A stretch of DNA of 64,000 nucleotides from Hyaloscypha bicolor E (lineage: Eukaryota; Ascomycota; Leotiomycetes; Helotiales; Hyaloscyphaceae): positions 1 to 64,000 of the forward strand of contig NW_020194671.1 in assembly GCF_002865645.1 (NCBI RefSeq). Direction: 5' to 3'. Below the pieces are notes generated by a model. It was not told where the DNA came from. It ran no database searches and worked only from the letters and a program-made list of their open reading frames with translations. The position numbers and the translations under genes are program-made. Shown piece by piece: positions 60,403 through 64,000 of this stretch (positions within the stretch are counted from its first letter, which is position 1; the number at the start of each line of letters is the position of its first letter).

Positions 60403-60728
60403 ATAAGATTTATATAATAGTTAATATTATTATAATATATATAAAATTATATATAATTAAAAAATATATAATAAATCTCGGATATTACAGGTATTAATTA
60501 GAGAAATTAATAGCCCTTTATTATTATAACTAATTACTATTATATTATAAATATTAGATTTATAAATTACTAATTATATATATATATTATTAGGGCCTCT
60601 TATTTAGAAAAGGCTTCCCTAAATCTTATAAGAGAAATAGAGATTAGTTTTATACTAAATTTAATACTATAGTTTTATAACTTACTAATTTATTCTATAA
60701 TCTTATTATTTACTAATAAATATCTTAT

Positions 60729-60943
60729 AATTATATAATTAGTTTTAGCTAAAAGAATTAGTTTTAGCTAAGATTTCAAGCTATAGTTTAAATTAAGCTC
60801 GCTTCTAAAGCTTAATATTTTAGTAGTCTTAGCTATACTTACTATTATATTTTACTTCTTTTCCCCTTAGCTTTAAATTCTTAAGATATTAGAATTATTA
60901 ATCTTTATATCTTATTTTATTATTTTATTTTTGCTATTATAAT
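60729..60943 (+). repeat. Dispersed repeat, copy 4 of 4
   Basis: Same family as 41921-42148 (TTAGTTTTAGCTAAAAGAAT ... AAGCTCGCTTCTAAAGCTTA ... TTTTGCTATTATAAT), intermediate in mutation load. Confidence 0.75.
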
Positions 60944-61612
60944 TTATTACTAATAAATATAAGGTTTATTACTAATAAATAAGAGATTTATTACTAATAA
61001 ATGCGAGATTAATTACTAATAAATATAAGATTAATTATAAATAGATTATAAGGTATTTATTAATAAGTAATAAAATAATAGAATAAATTAGTAAGTTATA
61101 AAACTATAGTATTAAATTTGATATAGAACTAATCTCTATTTCTCTTATAAAGTTCAGGAAAGCCTTTTCTAAATAGAAGGCCCTAATAATATATATATAA
61201 TTAGTAATTTATAAGCCTAATACTTATAATATAAATAGTAGTTAGTTATAATATTAAAGGGCCGCCGATTTCCCTAATTAATACCCGTAATATCCGAGAT
61301 TTATTATATATTTTTAAGTTATATATAACTCTATATATATTATATAAATACGAGATTAATTATAAATAGATATAAGGTTTATTATAAATAGATACGAGAT
61401 TTATTATAAATAAATACAAGGTTTATTATAAATAGATATAAGGTTTATTATAAATAAATACGAGGTTTATCTATTCCTTAATAAATATAAATATATAGAA
61501 AGATATAGAAATATTTAAAGTAGTTTTGGATGCGAGGTTTAGATACAAGGTTTGGATGCAAGGTTTAAATACGAGGTTTATTACTAATAAATACGAGGTT
61601 AATTACTAAGTT
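60944..61612. repeat. Degenerate 16-22 bp minisatellite
   Basis: Many variants of AAATACGAGGTTTATTACTA and the shortened AATAGATACGAGGTTTATTA in three clusters (60944-61035, 61350-61465, 61520-61612). Same core as 51893-51989 on the other side of the copia element. Confidence 0.75.
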
Positions 61613-61742
61613 ATAGGCATAACTACGTAAATTAATTACGCGAAAACAAGATCCCTGCTTACCTGGCAAAAGTGGCAGAGTATAAAACCCTCGGAAGACC
61701 CTTTAACTATTATTAAAGGCAAAGGCAAGGCACTCTAAAATC

Positions 61743-62198
61743 TATTAGAAGTATTTACTAGCCAACTACCCAAACCCCTATCCGCCCTCGCCTAAAAAAT
61801 CGATTTTTAATTACACCTTTATTATAATTACAAATCCTTTAATATATTAACGTCCTATAGTATTTTCAATATCCTAATAACTATATATTTAATTTAATCT
61901 TGTAGTATAGCTAGAATTGCCTGTTAATATCGAATTTTTTGATTTTTGGTATACGCCCGGCTTACTAAAAATTATGAGGTGCGGCCGTATACCAAAAATC
62001 AAAAAATTCGATATTAACAGGCAATTCTAGCTATACTACAAGATTAAATTAAATATATAGTTATTAGGATATTGAAAATACTATAGGACGTTAATATATT
62101 AAAGGATTTGTAATTATAATAAAGGTGTAATTAAAAATCGATTTTTTAGGCGAGGGCGGATGGGGGTTTGGGCGGTTGGCTAGTGGATACTTCTAGTA
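61743..62198. repeat. Large palindrome: 213 bp arms, 30 bp spacer
   Basis: 61743-61955 is the reverse complement of 61986-62198. The inner 165 bp or so of each arm are identical. The outer 50 bp differ at about seven sites, all transitions, with the left arm (toward the AT-rich block) carrying T or A where the right arm has C or G. The spacer is 61956-61985. No coding content. It lies exactly at the border between AT-rich and gene-type DNA. Confidence 0.93.
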
Positions 62199-62416
62199 CT
62201 CCTATTTAATACCCGCGATGGTGGGGGGGAAAGGCCTTGGGGGGCGGAGGTGGGCCTTGGGGGGCCAGTGCGATTCTGAGGCTGCATCGGTTCCTTGGGA
62301 TAGACTCGGGAAATGCCAAGCGCTAAGCCAAAAAAAAGATTCTGCCATCGGCACCCCTAATCGACACCTGAGAAAAGGGGGGGCGAGAGGGTTGTTTTAC
62401 TTTTTCCCCTCATTAC
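62199..62416. other. G-rich junction between the palindrome and ankyrin gene B
   Basis: 62218-62266 contains four G-runs (G7, G6, G3, G6) on the plus strand that could form a G-quadruplex. 62346-62409 shares a segment with the reverse complement of 48766-48830. The 72-codon frame over this stretch (62218-62436) is a composition artefact. Confidence 0.55.
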
Positions 62417-62960
62417 TTGCAATGTTGCACGGATAGGTTGGCTGTCTATCGGTTATTACTATCTGCTAGAGCAAGTCGAGTTCCACCAGCCAACATCACT
62501 TGTCCTGCTATCCACATGCACAGATTCTGGGTAAATTACTTCTCACAAGAATACGGCGTTACAATTTCGGAGATTTTTCGAGATTGCATGTATCAACATT
62601 CGAGCCTGCATACCCAAGAATTGTCCAGACTTAGAGGGCTTATGATATCAGAAAGATCCTCATTTACCCGGCTTCACAAATCAACTCTTGGCCTCACATG
62701 CGAGTCGCTAGACAAGATATTGCATCTGTGCGCGGGAGAAATAGATGATGCAGACTCTTTAGGACGCACATGCTTGCATTTGGCAGCCTACCAGACCAAC
62801 ACATCAGCTATTCGCATTCTACTAGCTCAAGGCGCAAATCCAGATATCACGGACCAACACGGCAAAGCGCCGCTCCACGTCGTCGCTGCGTTGGGCTCAT
62901 TTTCTGCTGCAAAAGCCCTCGTAACGGGTGGTGCTGACTTGGAAGTGCGTGGTCAGTTTG

Positions 62961-63347
62961 TGTTGAAATTAGGGGCCTGAGGCCCCTAATAGGCTTAGTA
63001 AGCCCTGGAACCGAACGCCATGGGGCTGTGCACTAGCTTAATACCCTGTCCAGCTGGAATACCCTGTATAGCTGGAATACCCTGTACGGCTGGAATACCC
63101 TGTATAGCTGGAATACCCTGTACGGCTGGAATACCCTGTATAGCTGGAATACCATGTACGGCTGGAATACCCTGTATAGCTGTAATCGGTTCAGCTGGCA
63201 TAGGGATTTAGTACATGTGACTTAGGGGGTTCAGGGCTATATATACGGGCTACTTACCACTGTAGAACAGCAGTCAATTCAGTACCGTTTACTTGGTTTA
63301 CATTGCAAGCACGTGACCCTAGCTATATTGCTTTAGCTAGTTCAACA
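62961..63347 (-). mobile_element. Solo LTR with internal 18 bp minisatellite (copy 2), inside ankyrin gene B
   Basis: 387 bp, ends TGTTGAA/TTCAACA, flanked by the 5 bp duplication GTTTG (62956-62960, 63348-63352). Same family as 13985-14299, opposite orientation. It is longer by exactly 72 bp, which equals four 18 bp units (eight units against four). The extra units alternate between TATAGCT and TACGGCT types, so growth was probably in 36 bp dimers. Confidence 0.85.
62995..63201 (-). CDS. Short ORF over the solo-LTR minisatellite, hexapeptide repeat
   Basis: 68 codons from MPAEPIT to GSRAY-stop. It is identical in frame and ends to the 44-codon frame at 14131-14265 but with four more G-I-P-A-(I/V)-Q hexapeptides. 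No signal peptide or known domain. Conservation of the frame is expected for an 18 bp unit, so protein status is doubtful. Confidence 0.2.
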   Translation of the reverse strand: MPAEPITAIQGIPAVHGIPAIQGIPAVQGIPAIQGIPAVQGIPAIQGIPAGQGIKLVHSPMAFGSRAY

Positions 63348-64000
63348 GTTTGGTAGTACGCCTCTCTGTCACGCTTCCATTATGGGACACTATAATGTTG
63401 TGCAACTTCTGGTTGATGGAGGATCCAACATTGAAGCCTCAAACCACCATCTGGAAACCCCTGTTAGACACGCAATACTTGGCGACCAAATCAACGCCGT
63501 GCAACTTCTTCATCGGCGTGGAGCTGCTCTCACCCTTGAAGATAAATGGGGGGGCTATGCTCTTCAAAAGTGGGTGTGGTTGAATTGCCACCGGGTGCTT
63601 AAATACTTGCTGGGCTTGCGACTCAGACTTGATCAGAGGCATCAGGGGAGAGGAATAATACTGCACACATTAGCTGAGTTAGGAGATCTTCATACAATAG
63701 AGATTTTCCTAGAAATAAAGCACTATAGTCTTGCCAATATTGATCCTACGGAAGCCAACGCATGGGGCTGGCCAGCGATGGATCATTTGGAGTCTAGACC
63801 GAATGCCGGAGAGCTGAGAGAGCCGTCCCTGAGAGTCCTGAAGCATGTGAAGCTAGCACGACAATATAACAAAGAAGACTCTCTTGCTTCATTGGATGTG
63901 GATAGAAGTCTGGTGGAAGAGAAGGGCGCTGGTGAGCAGGACGAGTTTTTTCCTGATGCCTTGAATTCCAGGTACAATCTTGATCAATTCCATAGAGGCG

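Larger units (their letters stand above)
60403..61742. other. AT-rich block between copia copy 2 and the palindrome
   Basis: Contains a dispersed repeat and a diffuse minisatellite listed separately. 61640-61740 regains G/C before the palindrome. No gene. Confidence 0.7.
62417..64000 (+). pseudogene. Ankyrin repeat gene B, 5'-truncated and split by a solo LTR; runs off the window
   Basis: Homology to gene A begins abruptly (VYRLLLSARASRVPPAN) at about 62440, corresponding to the middle of gene A, so the N-terminal domain is missing. It continues with ISEIFRDC, SFTRLHKSTLGLTCESLDK, DADSLGRTCLHLAAYQTNTS and further ankyrin repeats to GGADLEVRGQF (62960). After the 387 bp solo LTR the ankyrin repeat resumes exactly (STPLCHASIMGHYNVVQLL, from 63353), followed by RHAILGDQINAVQLLHRRGA, a diverged repeat region and a charged C-terminal part to the window edge. 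In gene A the corresponding region is shortened. Confidence 0.75.

Noticed and set aside
62995..63201. Regular array of similar units resembling a CRISPR
   Set aside because: Units are directly adjacent without unique spacers, and the genome is eukaryotic; it is a minisatellite within a solo LTR.
63020..63211. Open frame antisense to the hexapeptide ORF (CIAGIPCTAGIP repeats)
   Set aside because: An 18 bp tandem repeat opens several frames at once; this one has neither the TATA-like box nor a matching frame end in the other copy.

Overview
The window looks like nuclear DNA of a filamentous ascomycete (Pezizomycotina; Leotiomycetes is a guess). The evidence is short introns of about 45-90 nt with GTATGT-type donors and CTRAC-type branch sites, a HET-domain gene, a Zn2Cys6 regulator, proteins with the fungal STAND-type N-terminal domain, and long AT-rich tracts in which transposons have been reduced to A/T in the manner of repeat-induced point mutation (RIP).

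Layout. 1-12.7 kb is an AT-rich block holding a complete but dead Ty1/copia-type LTR retrotransposon (4194-10572, minus strand). 12.7-19.7 kb is gene-type DNA with a TAA-flanked MITE that has a solo LTR nested in it, a decayed membrane-protein gene and an intact five-exon carboxylesterase. A short AT island (19.76-20.2 kb) leads to 21.1-24.05 kb, a five-exon gene fusing a fungal STAND-type N-terminal domain to a Cdc24-like RhoGEF. 24.4-29.4 kb holds pseudogenes (Dal5/Tna1-like transporter, polytopic membrane protein), the second split by a 3.2 kb Tc1/mariner-type element with perfect 28 bp inverted ends. 29.6-39 kb is the main gene island: F-box protein, HD-domain nucleotidase of the HDDC2/YfbR type, a conserved disordered protein and a HET protein. 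39.4-42.6 kb is again AT-rich and starts with a large inverted repeat. 42.6-49.3 kb holds an ankyrin gene broken by a TTA-flanked MITE and an intact Zn2Cys6 regulator. 49.3-62.2 kb is AT-rich and contains a second copia element of the same family in the opposite orientation, with an exact 1.81 kb internal duplication. It ends in a palindrome with 213 bp arms. 62.4-64 kb is a second, 5'-truncated ankyrin gene, interrupted by a solo LTR of the same family as the one at 14 kb.

How it fits together. Several genes belong to families tied to non-self recognition or NLR-like signalling in fungi (HET, Fungal_N-ankyrin, Fungal_N-RhoGEF), and they sit next to transposon-rich blocks. Most insertions can be resolved to the base by their target-site duplications: ATAAT and ATAAG for the copia elements, ACTGG and GTTTG for the solo LTRs, TA for mariner, TAA and TTA for the MITEs. 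No tRNA, rRNA or CRISPR was seen.
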